53,865 bases of DNA from Vibrio brasiliensis LMG 20546 (lineage in GTDB: Bacteria; Pseudomonadota; Gammaproteobacteria; Enterobacterales; Vibrionaceae). Every line of letters begins with the position of its first letter. Position 1 is the stretch's first letter. The translations under genes and the position numbers were made by a program. The notes under the pieces are model-generated. The model saw nothing but the letters and a program-made list of their open reading frames with translations, was not told the DNA's origin and did no database searches. Shown here piece by piece: positions 8,420 to 16,912 of this stretch. The stretch covers positions 1-53,865 of the forward strand of contig NZ_AEVS01000040.1 of NCBI RefSeq assembly GCF_000189255.1. The letters run 5' to 3'.

Positions 8420-8965
8420 TTACAGCTCCATTTTTCGAATCAGAGGTTGAGCAAAGGCAGTAGTGACACCTGCTTCCCCCAACATTTGCCTAACAGAGGC
8501 GACCGTCTCTTGAGTGGAATGAAGTGGCTGGTCATTTTTTGCTAACTCGGCAGAGTCAACTTGAGACACTTGTTCCAACTCAGTCAGGTTTTCGTTAGCG
8601 GAAGCCTTAAGTGCTGCGGGGGAAAACGCCACTTCAGAGACAGATGGGCTAAGTTGTTTAACCAACATATCGGCAATACCAGAACTCTGCTTCTTGGCCA
8701 TCTCAATAGCCAACTGCCCGTCGTACATATCGCGGAACATGCCATGTTGTTGGCTGGAAAAGGGGCTATCTTCATCTGCGAGCACATCACTGCTGCTGCG
8801 CATCTGACGTAATACCAACTGTAAAAACATCGCCTCAAACTGCCCCGCCACTGCTTGCAATGCCTGACCATCTTGCTGGTTGTTCTTAATCTTCATCAGC
8901 GCACTGTTATCGTGGTACAGCATCGTATTCATTTGCGCCTGTTCATTTACCGAATCAAATTTCAT
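8420..8965 (-). CDS. flgJ: Rod-cap protein FlgJ, single-domain form lacking muramidase (lateral)
   Basis: Assembles the rod in the periplasm. The N-terminal rod-binding domain is present (AGQFEAMFLQLVLRQMRSSS, SQQHGMFRDMYDGQLAIEMA). The protein ends at 181 residues with a Ser/Glu-rich tail; the C-terminal glucosaminidase domain that takes two-domain FlgJ proteins to ~310 aa is absent. There is no frameshift remnant: flgK begins at once downstream. Peptidoglycan penetration must rely on another enzyme. A lytic transglycosylase gene at the other end of this locus is a candidate. Confidence 0.92.
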   Translation of the reverse strand: MKFDSVNEQAQMNTMLYHDNSALMKIKNNQQDGQALQAVAGQFEAMFLQLVLRQMRSSSDVLADEDSPFSSQQHGMFRDMYDGQLAIEMAKKQSSGIADMLVKQLSPSVSEVAFSPAALKASANENLTELEQVSQVDSAELAKNDQPLHSTQETVASVRQMLGEAGVTTAFAQPLIRKMEL

Positions 8966-8974
8966 TACGACTCC

Positions 8975-10186
8975 TTAAATGACCACTAGCTCTGCGTTAA
9001 GCGCACCGGCTTCATGCAGTGCCTGAAGAATTGACATCAGGTCAGTAGGCGTTGCACCTAAGCTATTCACCGCGTTAACTATGGTGTTGAGTTCAGTACC
9101 CGGAGGCCAGATCGCCATCTGAGCTCGCTCTTCACTGACATCAAGTTGTGACTGGTCAACGACTGTGGTTTCTCCATCCGCAAACGCATTTGGCTGACTG
9201 ACTTGCTGGGACTCAGCAATGGTCACCGTCAGATTGCCGTGGCTGACCGCCGCTTCACTGACTTTGACGCTCTTGCCAATCACTACCGTACCGGTACGAG
9301 AGTTGAAAACGATACGCGCAGGCTTGCGGCCTTCAACCACACTGATCTCTTCCAGCATCGACATCATTACCACTCGCTGCTGGCTGTCCTTTGGAGCACG
9401 AATATTGATACGCACATTGTTTTTCGCTACGGCGACTTCAGGGCCGAAGATATTGTTCACTTCACGGGCAATGTTCTTAGCGGTAGTAAAACTCGGCTTA
9501 CGCAGGTTAAGTACGATGTGCTGTTGCTCCGAGAAGTCACTCGCCACTTCGCGTTCCAGAGTTGCGCCCCCCGGAATTCGACCTGACGTTGGAGTGTTAA
9601 TCACGATCTTCGAGCCACTTTTACCCTCAGCAGACACGCCGCCAACCACTACGTTACCTTGCGCAATAGCGTAGACTTCACCGTCAATACCGCGTAAGGG
9701 CGTCAGTAGCAGCGTACCGCCACGCAAACTTTTGGCATCACCAATAGATGAAACCACAACATTGAGCTTCTGCCCCGGCCCCGCCATCGGCTCAACCGTT
9801 GCAGTGACACTAACCGAAGCTACGTTACGTAATTTCGGATCTGTCGTATCGTCGATTTGCACCCCGAACTGGCGCAGCATGTTGGTCACAGACTGGGAAG
9901 TAAACTTGACCTGATTACGGTCACCCTGACCATCCAGACCAACCACTAAGCCATAGCCAACCAATTGGTTTTCTCGGATACCCTGCACATCAACCAGATC
10001 CATCACGGGAATGGTTGCTTCAGCCTGTGCCGAGGCGCTTGCCCCTAAAGAGAGCATTAGCAACATGCCTGTCAGTAATGAACGGCGCTGTTTGGCAAGA
10101 CCATGTTCTCCTGCATGAGAAGAAGAGGTCGCTCCGATAGAGAACATTAGTAATATCGTGGTCATGAAAGAAAATTGTTGTTTCAT
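8975..10186 (-). CDS. flgI: Flagellar P-ring protein FlgI with duplicated signal segment (lateral)
   Basis: Forms the periplasmic P ring. Start chosen at ATG 10186, whose A overlaps the flgH stop (TAATG); an earlier in-frame start at 10228 would lie inside flgH. The mature domain is typical (DLVDVQGIRENQLVGYGLVV, GLDGQGDRN, LTPLRGIDGEVYAIAQGNV, ending ALHEAGALNAELVVI). The N-terminus is odd. Residues 2-25 and 32-55 are two diverged copies of one signal-peptide-like unit (LLMFSIGATSSSHA then LLMLSLGASASAQA) joined by GEHGLA. The 403-aa length exceeds a usual FlgI by about that extra copy. Confidence 0.93.
   Translation of the reverse strand: MKQQFSFMTTILLMFSIGATSSSHAGEHGLAKQRRSLLTGMLLMLSLGASASAQAEATIPVMDLVDVQGIRENQLVGYGLVVGLDGQGDRNQVKFTSQSVTNMLRQFGVQIDDTTDPKLRNVASVSVTATVEPMAGPGQKLNVVVSSIGDAKSLRGGTLLLTPLRGIDGEVYAIAQGNVVVGGVSAEGKSGSKIVINTPTSGRIPGGATLEREVASDFSEQQHIVLNLRKPSFTTAKNIAREVNNIFGPEVAVAKNNVRINIRAPKDSQQRVVMMSMLEEISVVEGRKPARIVFNSRTGTVVIGKSVKVSEAAVSHGNLTVTIAESQQVSQPNAFADGETTVVDQSQLDVSEERAQMAIWPPGTELNTIVNAVNSLGATPTDLMSILQALHEAGALNAELVVI
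10022..10183 (-). repeat. In-frame tandem duplication of signal-peptide coding segment in flgI
   Basis: Two 72-bp units (10112-10183 and 10022-10093) separated by 18 bp encode 24 residues each, with 12 identical positions and gap-free codon alignment. Shared landmarks are the codons for LLM, the S-x-GA block and the terminal Ala. The divergence says it is not a very recent copy. Confidence 0.8.
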
Positions 10187-10857
10187 TAAAACGGTACCCA
10201 AGGACTGTTGAAAAATTGCGTCAGCCAACCTGAGGCATTGCTGTCAGCTAATGCGCCACGTCCAGAATAAGTAATGCGAGCATCACCGATGCGTGATGAA
10301 GGAACTTGATTATTGCGGCTGATATCATCGACACGCACAATGCCAGTCAGGCGAATAAACTCATCGCCCTGATTGAGACGAATCCACTTTTCACCGCTGA
10401 TACGAAGAACACCGTTCGGCAGCACATCATGCACAGTCACTGTTATTGCACCTTCAAGCTTATTGCCCTGAGAACTGGAGGCACTGCCATCAAAGCTGCG
10501 GTCGGCATCAATACTGGCCGCCAACTCATCGATTGTTTTTCCGGCGATGCTTGGTGCAGCAAATCCGACACTGGCTGATTTGCCATATTGAGTATCAGCC
10601 TTTTTGCTCGACTCAGTTTCTTCAGACAAAACCACCGTCAACATGTCGCCGACCCGATAGGCTCGTCGGTCCTGAAACAGAGTCATGGTGTACTGGTGAC
10701 GATAAAGGCTGCCATGCTGAGGTGCTGGTAAGGAGTAATCTAACGCCGGCGGAGCATATTTTTCTTCGTCAGGTTCCGGTGGCGTAAACTCTTGTCGGCC
10801 AGCACAACCAACCAGTAATACCGCCACCAGCGGCCAGGTTTTCGACAATGCCTTCAT
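10186..10857 (-). CDS. flgH: Flagellar L-ring lipoprotein FlgH (lateral)
   Basis: Outer-membrane ring lipoprotein. The signal peptide ends in lipobox LVGC (Cys18). Family motifs include LFQDRRAYRVGDMLTVVL, GAITVTVHDVLPNGVLRISG and the C-terminal GWLTQFFNSPWVPF. The 223-residue length is normal. It sits between flgG and flgI, as in standard flg operons, with its stop overlapping the flgI start. Confidence 0.95.
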   Translation of the reverse strand: MKALSKTWPLVAVLLVGCAGRQEFTPPEPDEEKYAPPALDYSLPAPQHGSLYRHQYTMTLFQDRRAYRVGDMLTVVLSEETESSKKADTQYGKSASVGFAAPSIAGKTIDELAASIDADRSFDGSASSSQGNKLEGAITVTVHDVLPNGVLRISGEKWIRLNQGDEFIRLTGIVRVDDISRNNQVPSSRIGDARITYSGRGALADSNASGWLTQFFNSPWVPF

Positions 10858-10885
10858 TTATCGTTCCTTTATCATCACTCAGTTA

Positions 10886-11671
10886 CTAGACAGATTGGGC
10901 GACAAACTTAAGCATGTCGTCAGCGGCAGAGACCACTTTGGCGTTCATTTCGTAGGCGCGCTGAGTAGTGATCATATCAACCATCTCTTCCACGACCTGA
11001 ACATTGGAGCCTTCCAGCGCCCCCTGCTTAATAATGCCGACACCATCTTCTCCGGCAGTCAGTTCATCAGCCTGTCCGCTGGCTTCAGTTTCACGGAACA
11101 GGTTGCCACCAACCGCTTCCAGACCCGCCGGATTGATAAACTTAGCTAAAGTAATCTGGCCCAACTGCTCTGGCGTACTGCTGTCGACTGTGGTCGCAGT
11201 AACGGTTCCGTCGACACCAACAGACAGTGACAAGGCGTTATCCGGGATCTGAATTTGTGGCTCAAGAGGGAGACCCTGACTATTCACCATTAACCCTTCA
11301 GAGTTGACGTGGAACTGGCCATTGCGGGTATACATGATCTGGCCATCTGAGTTTTCAATCTGAAAGAAGCCTTGTCCCATTACCGCCAGGTCGTATTGTT
11401 GACTAGTGTTTTGGGTATTACCCTGAGTAAATACTTTTTGTGTCCCCACTACACGAACACCACTACCCAGTTGAACACCTGAAGGCAGCTCATTAACCTG
11501 GTCGACCTGAGCCCCCGGCTGACGCTGGATGCTGTAGAACAGATCTTCAAATACCACTCGATCACGCTTAAAGCCGACCGTGTTAACGTTGGCCAGGTTG
11601 TTGGAAATTGCGGTCATCTTAGTATCTTGAGCCGCCATGCCAGTTTTACTGACCCATAATGCTGAATGCAT
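10886..11671 (-). CDS. flgG: Distal rod protein FlgG (lateral)
   Basis: Major distal-rod subunit. The N-terminal signature is ALWVSKTGMAAQDTKMTAIS then NNLANVNTVGFKRDRVVFED. The C-terminal block is GALEGSNVQVVEEMVDMITT followed by QRAYEMNAKV. Length is 261 residues, as usual for FlgG. AAGGAG lies upstream of the ATG. Order flgF-flgG-flgH is conserved. Confidence 0.95.
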   Translation of the reverse strand: MHSALWVSKTGMAAQDTKMTAISNNLANVNTVGFKRDRVVFEDLFYSIQRQPGAQVDQVNELPSGVQLGSGVRVVGTQKVFTQGNTQNTSQQYDLAVMGQGFFQIENSDGQIMYTRNGQFHVNSEGLMVNSQGLPLEPQIQIPDNALSLSVGVDGTVTATTVDSSTPEQLGQITLAKFINPAGLEAVGGNLFRETEASGQADELTAGEDGVGIIKQGALEGSNVQVVEEMVDMITTQRAYEMNAKVVSAADDMLKFVAQSV

Positions 11672-11693
11672 TTTCTACTCCTTTAGACGCCGC

Positions 11694-12425
11694 TTAGCGC
11701 GACGACATTAATTTGTTACCAGCCTGAGCTAAGGTTTCGGCTGTTTTCATCATCCTTACCTGCATCTCGAAATTACGCGTCAGCGACATCACGTTAAGTA
11801 GCTCGTCGATAGCAGACACGTTACTGCCCTCGATATGTTCAGGCGCAAGCTGGACAGTTTCATCAGCAACAAACGGATTACCATCAACGCTATGCAGTAG
11901 ACTGTCGCTGTGCTTTTCCAGTTGATTGGTTTCCGGTTTAACCAGTTTTAACGTGCCAACTTCAAGTTCAGCGCCACCACCTGGAGGTACCACCGAAATA
12001 CGACCGCGTTCACTGATTTCCACTTTCTGATAGTCAGGCAGAATCAATGGTCCGCCATCACCAAGAACGGCAAAGCCGTTAATGCTCAGAGCACCAAATG
12101 GATCGACTTTGATGTTACCGGCACGGGTGTAAGCTTCCTGACCGTCGGCAGTCTGTACCGTTAGGTAACCGTCCCCCATGACTGCCACATCAAGCGGGCG
12201 CCCCGTTTTAACTATGTCCCCTTCATCAAAACGAGTTGATGCAGAGTTAGTTACCACCATGGTGCGACCATCAAAGCCAGAGCCCTGAAGAGGAATGCTC
12301 GATACTCGTTCCATATCAGCGCGAAAGCCTGCCGTATCAGCATTCGATAAGTTGTTGGAGCGTACATGCTGAGCCTGAAGAACCCGGCTAGCGCCTGAAG
12401 TTGCGGTAAATAGCAAACTGTCCAT
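11694..12425 (-). CDS. flgF: Proximal rod protein FlgF (lateral)
   Basis: Rod subunit with N-terminal FTATSGASRVLQAQHVRSNN then LSNADTAGFRADMERV. The C-terminal block is HIEGSNVSAIDELLNVMSLT and RNFEMQVRMMKTAE. The 243 residues and the place between flgE and flgG support FlgF over FlgG. Confidence 0.93.
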   Translation of the reverse strand: MDSLLFTATSGASRVLQAQHVRSNNLSNADTAGFRADMERVSSIPLQGSGFDGRTMVVTNSASTRFDEGDIVKTGRPLDVAVMGDGYLTVQTADGQEAYTRAGNIKVDPFGALSINGFAVLGDGGPLILPDYQKVEISERGRISVVPPGGGAELEVGTLKLVKPETNQLEKHSDSLLHSVDGNPFVADETVQLAPEHIEGSNVSAIDELLNVMSLTRNFEMQVRMMKTAETLAQAGNKLMSSR

Positions 12426-12436
12426 AGCAAACTCCG

Positions 12437-13633
12437 TTAAACTGCGTTAAACAGAGCCTGAGTCAGCTTGTCATTGGTTGAGATAGTCTTAGCGTTGGCC
12501 TGATAGTTACGCTGTGCGGTCATCAGGTTAACCAGCTCGCTCGTTAAATCGACATTCGAACCTTCCAATGCGCCAGGGGTTAAGTCGCCCAGAGTGCCTG
12601 AGCCCGGAACACCCATAATTGGCGCTCCTGAACTGAAACTTTGCGTCCACGCTGTTCCACTCACTTTTGCTAAGCCTTGCGGGTTAGCGAAATCAGCCAG
12701 AACAACCTGACCTTGCAACTGCGACTGTCCATTAGTGTAGGTCGCGTAAACCATGCCATTATCTTCAACGCGAACACCCGCTAGTTCACCTGATGTGTAA
12801 CCATTCGGGTTATTGGTGCTAACACCAAATGAGGCACCAAACTGAGTGCTACCTGCAAGATTGATATCTATGCTCATTGGATTTGCACCAGCAGCCGGGA
12901 AGGCAACGTTATAGCTACCCGTTGGTGTCGCTAGGGTGCCGTCGGCATTAAATGTCATTGCCACTGTCGAAGCTGGCGTGCTGCCACCATCAACCTGAAC
13001 ATTGACTTCCCAGCTATTGGCTGCAGTTTTGGTGAAGTACTGGGTCACCGTGTGTGAGTTACCCAACGAATCAAACACCTTAGTGGTATAAGATGAGTTA
13101 AAAGAGTCGGTGTTGTTCGGGTCAAATGGATTAACCGTCTGGTCAACAACGCTAGCACTGGCATCAAGGTTGGCAACAAACTCCATGCTGTCGGTCGCTT
13201 TGGCCGCCAACGATGAAGTTGAGATCTTGATGTCACCAGATGCGCCGGTAAGCAAGTTATTATTGCCATCAACGCTGTAACCCTGCAGCTTGGCGCCTGT
13301 ATTACCTGTTACATAGTTATCTTTATCGGTACCAAATACGCCAGAACGAGTGTAAAGAAGCTGTCCAGAGGTATCTTTGGTGATAAAGAAGCCACTGCCA
13401 TTAATAGCTAAGTCCATCGCTCGACCAGTACCACTTACCGAACCATTCTTATCAAAGTTCTGAGAAATCGACGCAACTTCCACACCACCTGGCTGCATTC
13501 CGTTATAAACCGCAGCAAATTCTGTACGTGCACCTTTAAATCCGTAAGTCGATGCATTGGCGATATTGTGGCTGATGGTGTTCAGCTCAGTATTAGTCGC
13601 ATCCAGGCCGCTAAGGGCGATATTAAAACTCAT
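12437..13633 (-). CDS. flgE: Flagellar hook protein FlgE (lateral)
   Basis: Builds the hook. The N-terminus SFNIALSGLDATNTELNTIS then HNIANASTYGFKGARTEFA and the C-terminus GALEGSNVDLTSELVNLMTA with QRNYQANAKTIST are diagnostic. Residues ~130-290 form the variable surface domain, rich in Thr/Ser/Asn. The length of 398 residues is typical. It follows flgD by ~25 bp. Confidence 0.95.
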   Translation of the reverse strand: MSFNIALSGLDATNTELNTISHNIANASTYGFKGARTEFAAVYNGMQPGGVEVASISQNFDKNGSVSGTGRAMDLAINGSGFFITKDTSGQLLYTRSGVFGTDKDNYVTGNTGAKLQGYSVDGNNNLLTGASGDIKISTSSLAAKATDSMEFVANLDASASVVDQTVNPFDPNNTDSFNSSYTTKVFDSLGNSHTVTQYFTKTAANSWEVNVQVDGGSTPASTVAMTFNADGTLATPTGSYNVAFPAAGANPMSIDINLAGSTQFGASFGVSTNNPNGYTSGELAGVRVEDNGMVYATYTNGQSQLQGQVVLADFANPQGLAKVSGTAWTQSFSSGAPIMGVPGSGTLGDLTPGALEGSNVDLTSELVNLMTAQRNYQANAKTISTNDKLTQALFNAV

Positions 13634-13658
13634 AATTAACCTCTTTATTCCTTATTGG

Positions 13659-14339
13659 TTATGCACCAAACTGAGTGATCTGATAGAAGGGAACGCTGCC
13701 GACACCTTCGATATTGACGAAAGCTGCACCGCCCGAGCTTGGGATTCTTACTTGTTCGACAGTTCCGGCCATCAGGATGTTAGGCGCAGACTGGCCTTCC
13801 TGAACTTCAACTGAAACGGTGTAGTTACCCGGTTTCAGGCCGAGCTTTTCCGGGTCGATTGAAAAGTCGACATCCCCGGCAGGATGCGCACCTAGCGGCA
13901 CTTTGGTTGACTGACCAAACTGGTCTTTAACCACTAAGGTCACCTGACTGGATGAGTGAGCAAGCTCCAGCTTGCCGTTCTGAACCTGTTCTCCAAGTTC
14001 AAATTCATTGCTTGAGACATAAACCGTCTGTCCCACTAAGCCAGCAGTCGAGAGCACCTGCATGTTGTCGAGCAATACCATGCTGTTCTGCATCATGGTC
14101 GACATGTTTTCGGTACTTTGAACCTGAGAAAATTGCGCTAGCTGACTGACGTACTCAGTGCCATCAAGTGGGTTGAGTGGATCCTGATTCTGGATCTGAG
14201 CCACCATCAGACTGATAAACTCGTTTTCCAGCGAAGAAGCACTATTCATGTCGAGTGGATTACCAGAGATGCCCTGCTGAGCTCCGGATGTATCCAACGG
14301 AGTGTCAGAACTTAGTGCGTTATATGATGCGATACTCAT
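13659..14339 (-). CDS. flgD: Hook-cap / hook assembly protein FlgD (lateral)
   Basis: Scaffold for hook polymerisation. Family motif NEFISLMVAQIQNQDPLNPL followed by DGTEYVSQLAQFSQVQSTEN is clear. The C-terminal Ig-like part includes GLKPGNYTVSVEVQEGQ. The gene overlaps the flgC stop by one base (TAATG). Length is 226 residues. Confidence 0.95.
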   Translation of the reverse strand: MSIASYNALSSDTPLDTSGAQQGISGNPLDMNSASSLENEFISLMVAQIQNQDPLNPLDGTEYVSQLAQFSQVQSTENMSTMMQNSMVLLDNMQVLSTAGLVGQTVYVSSNEFELGEQVQNGKLELAHSSSQVTLVVKDQFGQSTKVPLGAHPAGDVDFSIDPEKLGLKPGNYTVSVEVQEGQSAPNILMAGTVEQVRIPSSGGAAFVNIEGVGSVPFYQITQFGA

Positions 14340-14773
14340 TAGCCACCCTGCCCTAGTTTAAGCAGACCCTGCTGCATGCTCTTGACGTTAGTCAGCACTT
14401 CAACATTGGTTTCAAAGCTACGAGTCGCCGACATCATGTCAGCCATTTCTGAAACCACATCCACATCAGGGTAGTAAACATAACCTTCATCATTTGCCAG
14501 AGGGTTACTAGGCTCGAAACGCTTTTCTGCTTTGCCCTCACTCTGTACAACATCGACAATTCGCACTTCCGCATTGGGATAAGCACCTTCGCTGGCGGTA
14601 AGCTGGGTCTTGTTGTAGACAGTTGCAAATACAGGTTTTAGCGCTTTGTAGGCATCATCAGGGTTAGCCGAAACCGCATCCGCATTCGCTAAGTTACTGG
14701 CTACAGTATTGAGCCGAACGGTCTGTGCATTCATCGCCGAACCGGCAATGGAATAAATATCGGTAAATGACAT
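14339..14773 (-). CDS. flgC: Proximal rod protein FlgC (lateral)
   Basis: Rod subunit. YSIAGSAMNAQTVRLNTVAS then NLANADAVSANPDDAYKAL and the C-terminal VSEMADMMSATRSFETNVEV are FlgC signatures. Length is 144 residues. It lies three bases after flgB in the operon. Confidence 0.95.
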   Translation of the reverse strand: MSFTDIYSIAGSAMNAQTVRLNTVASNLANADAVSANPDDAYKALKPVFATVYNKTQLTASEGAYPNAEVRIVDVVQSEGKAEKRFEPSNPLANDEGYVYYPDVDVVSEMADMMSATRSFETNVEVLTNVKSMQQGLLKLGQGG

Positions 14774-14775
14774 GA

Positions 14776-15138
14776 TTAACGTCCCTCAATAACTTTCGCT
14801 AAGCCTTTGAATTTCATGTTGAGAAACGTCAGGCTAGTCTGAAAGTCCATGTTGTTTTGGGTGAATTTTCCTTGCTCGACACTCAGCTCGACGGTATTGC
14901 CATCCTTGCTGTTCTGATAAGGAATCGAATACTGGGAAGAAATCTGCAATTGAGGCACAGGCTTGTGCACGCTTTGCGGCGCCATTTGATTCATTACCGT
15001 GGTAAAACTGAGGTCCTTCGCCAGATACCCTGGGGTATCAACATTTGCTAGGTTACTAGCGAGGACTTTGGTACGCTGAACCCGAAAATTCAGCGCGTCA
15101 GGATGAACTCCCAACGCATTTTCAAACGATATAGCCAT
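14776..15138 (-). CDS. flgB: Proximal rod protein FlgB (lateral)
   Basis: First gene of the leftward rod-hook operon. The start is set at ATG 15138 (120 aa) because FlgB proteins begin near MAISFENALGVHPDALNFR and AAGGA lies ~8 nt upstream; an upstream in-frame ATG at 15243 would add a cysteine-rich stretch crossing the promoter. RTKVLASNLANVDTPGYLAK and the C-terminal MDFQTSLTFLNMKFKGL are typical. A sigma-54-like promoter precedes it. Confidence 0.93.
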   Translation of the reverse strand: MAISFENALGVHPDALNFRVQRTKVLASNLANVDTPGYLAKDLSFTTVMNQMAPQSVHKPVPQLQISSQYSIPYQNSKDGNTVELSVEQGKFTQNNMDFQTSLTFLNMKFKGLAKVIEGR

Positions 15139-15177
15139 GCATTTTTCCTTACAGTCGGCTCGAACAGGGAGTATTAA

Positions 15178-15193
15178 AACAAGATGCATGCCA
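15178..15193 (-). promoter_or_regulatory. Sigma-54 (RpoN) promoter for the flgB operon
   Basis: On the minus strand the sequence reads TGGCATG-N4-TTGTT. It matches the -24/-12 consensus TGGCACG-N4-TTGCW except for C to T at two positions, with exact spacing. It lies 40 bp upstream of the flgB ATG. Lateral flg operons of Vibrio are known to be RpoN- and LafK-dependent, which fits. Confidence 0.75.
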
Positions 15194-15215
15194 CAAAAAT
15201 AACAACACAAAATCA

Positions 15216-16013
15216 ATGACTTACAAAAAAGAAAGGAAAGCAAACTTCCGCCTTACGGAAGTGCTGAATTCGACGAGGAACCGATTTGTTTCCTCTTTAA
15301 GCTTCGCGATCATTACCGCACTGCTGTTGACCACAACCAGGGTCAATGGCGCGGAGGATTTAATGACCGCAAAAGGGATAAAAAGCCAGGTTAGCGAACA
15401 GTTTTCTCAGCAAGTCGCGAGGCTCGCTGGACAACGTCATTGGCAAAACTATCAGCTCAACGCTGAGATCAGGGTTCCCGCCTCAGCCAATCATCTTCCT
15501 GAATGCCCGAACCCACTGGTTATCTCCGATGGTGACAATAAAGCCCTGCCAATAGGCAATTTGAAACGTTCGGTTAGTTGCCAGTCAGCCGATGTAGACT
15601 GGCGACTCAACGTCTCGATCAAATCAACGCTGACCCTAAACGTGCTGGTCGCCAAATCTCCGATCAATCGCGATGATTCCATCACTCGTGATTTAGTCAC
15701 CATTGAGCAGCGCACCTTAAATCGCGAGCAAGACTTTTATACTCAGTTCGATCAGGTTCGCTACAAACTCGCCACCAGACGTATTCGTTCCGGACAGATA
15801 ATCGACGGACGCAAGCTGCAGACACCCGCTCTAGTCGCCAAAGGTAATCAAGTGATTATTAGTGCGGGTAAGGGTGGCTTTAGTGCAACGACCAAAGGGG
15901 TCGCCTTAGAACAAGGCGCACACGGACAGCAGATCGAAGTACGCAATATCTCGTCGGGCAAAGTCGTAAAAGCCGTGGTCACCGGGCTAAATCAGGTCGC
16001 GACTCAATTCTGA
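15216..16013 (+). CDS. flgA: P-ring assembly chaperone FlgA (lateral)
   Basis: Periplasmic chaperone for FlgI. The C-terminal SAF-like region shows KSPINRDDSITRDLVTIEQR, RRIRSGQIIDGRKLQTPALV and GQQIEVRNISSGKVVKAVVT, characteristic of FlgA. A signal peptide spans SLSFAIITALLLTTTRVNGA, but ~25 residues precede it from the ATG at 15216, which lacks a good ribosome site. The real start may therefore be downstream (for example GTG at residue 16). It is divergent from flgB and upstream of flgM. Confidence 0.9.
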   Translation: MTYKKERKANFRLTEVLNSTRNRFVSSLSFAIITALLLTTTRVNGAEDLMTAKGIKSQVSEQFSQQVARLAGQRHWQNYQLNAEIRVPASANHLPECPNPLVISDGDNKALPIGNLKRSVSCQSADVDWRLNVSIKSTLTLNVLVAKSPINRDDSITRDLVTIEQRTLNREQDFYTQFDQVRYKLATRRIRSGQIIDGRKLQTPALVAKGNQVIISAGKGGFSATTKGVALEQGAHGQQIEVRNISSGKVVKAVVTGLNQVATQF

Positions 16014-16161
16014 TTTTTGGACTGAAGTTATCATTTTGAACATTGACCACTCGTAAATCGGGCACAAATTCAGGTAGTTATAAAAAGTTTCCATTTGGAT
16101 TTAATTTTTCCGCGTGCTGGTCGCATTAAACCTGTAACCAAGATGATTTAGGACTTACAGC

Positions 16162-16443
16162 ATGAAAATCGATAAAGTTGCGGGCGGTCATGTCCCGCAA
16201 ACCAGCTTGAATCAAGCCTCTAAAAAATCACCTCAAACCACAGCAGCCCAACCGGCTCAAGACGCAGTCATCAACATCAACACTGCGGCGCTAGACAAGG
16301 CACAAGCTCAGCTCGAAGCGTTGCCAGATGTCGATATGGCTAAAGTTGAGCAAGTACGTAGTGCATTAGCCAAAGGTGAACTGACTCTGGATACTAAGGC
16401 GCTGTCTCAAGCAGTACTTCAGTTTCACACAGGTCACGAATAG
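16162..16443 (+). CDS. flgM: Anti-sigma-28 factor FlgM (lateral)
   Basis: Binds LafS until hook completion lets it be exported. 93 residues with MKIDKVAGG at the start, a Ser/Thr/Gln-rich middle and the sigma-binding helices VDMAKVEQVRSALAKGELTL and DTKALSQAVLQF. AGGA lies upstream. The 148-bp gap after flgA has room for a separate promoter, though no convincing sigma-28 or sigma-54 site was found in it. Confidence 0.93.
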   Translation: MKIDKVAGGHVPQTSLNQASKKSPQTTAAQPAQDAVININTAALDKAQAQLEALPDVDMAKVEQVRSALAKGELTLDTKALSQAVLQFHTGHE

Positions 16444-16474
16444 AGCCGCCGTAGCGCGAGCAAATTAAGGAATC

Positions 16475-16912
16475 ATGATGGCGACAGAGACTTCACGAGT
16501 TATTCAGGCCTTTCTCCGTACCATTAGCGAAGATGTGCGCCTTTACCGCAAGCTGACTGAACTACTCAAAGTGCAAAAATCGCTTTATCTGACTTTTGAT
16601 GCGACCAGACTGCAACAGAATATTGACCAGCAGCAGCCACTGCTTGACCAACTCGAACGTAACGCAGAACTGCGCAGTCAAACGATCAAACGACTTGGAC
16701 TGACAGCCGATGTAAGCGGCGTCGAGAAACTGTTTCAGGCGCTGCCAAAGCCGCTTGGCGCTAAAGTTTCTCAGCAATGGCAGTTGCTTCAGTCACTGGT
16801 TGCCGAGTGTCAACAGCTCAATCATGATAATGGTGTCAGCTCAGCGACATTTCATGAGCTAGTGAGCCAGTTGAAGCAGCCTGCCTCGCACACCTATGCG
16901 GAGCAGTTATGA
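16475..16912 (+). CDS. flgN: Flagellar export chaperone FlgN (lateral)
   Basis: Chaperone for FlgK and FlgL before export. 145 residues, mostly helical, with LYRKLTELLKVQKSLYLTFD, LLDQLERNAELRSQTIKRLG and a Gln-rich C-terminus. Assigned on helical character and position after flgM. AAGGA precedes two adjacent ATGs (16475 and 16478); the first is used. Confidence 0.85.
   Translation: MMATETSRVIQAFLRTISEDVRLYRKLTELLKVQKSLYLTFDATRLQQNIDQQQPLLDQLERNAELRSQTIKRLGLTADVSGVEKLFQALPKPLGAKVSQQWQLLQSLVAECQQLNHDNGVSSATFHELVSQLKQPASHTYAEQL

Noticed and set aside
10094-10111. AGGAG + ATG inside flgI as a second start
   Set aside because: That ATG is out of frame with FlgI and meets a stop within a few codons.
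15216-15243. Upstream extension of flgB to an ATG at 15243
   Set aside because: It would cross the sigma-54 promoter and overlap flgA, and the added Cys-rich residues are not conserved.
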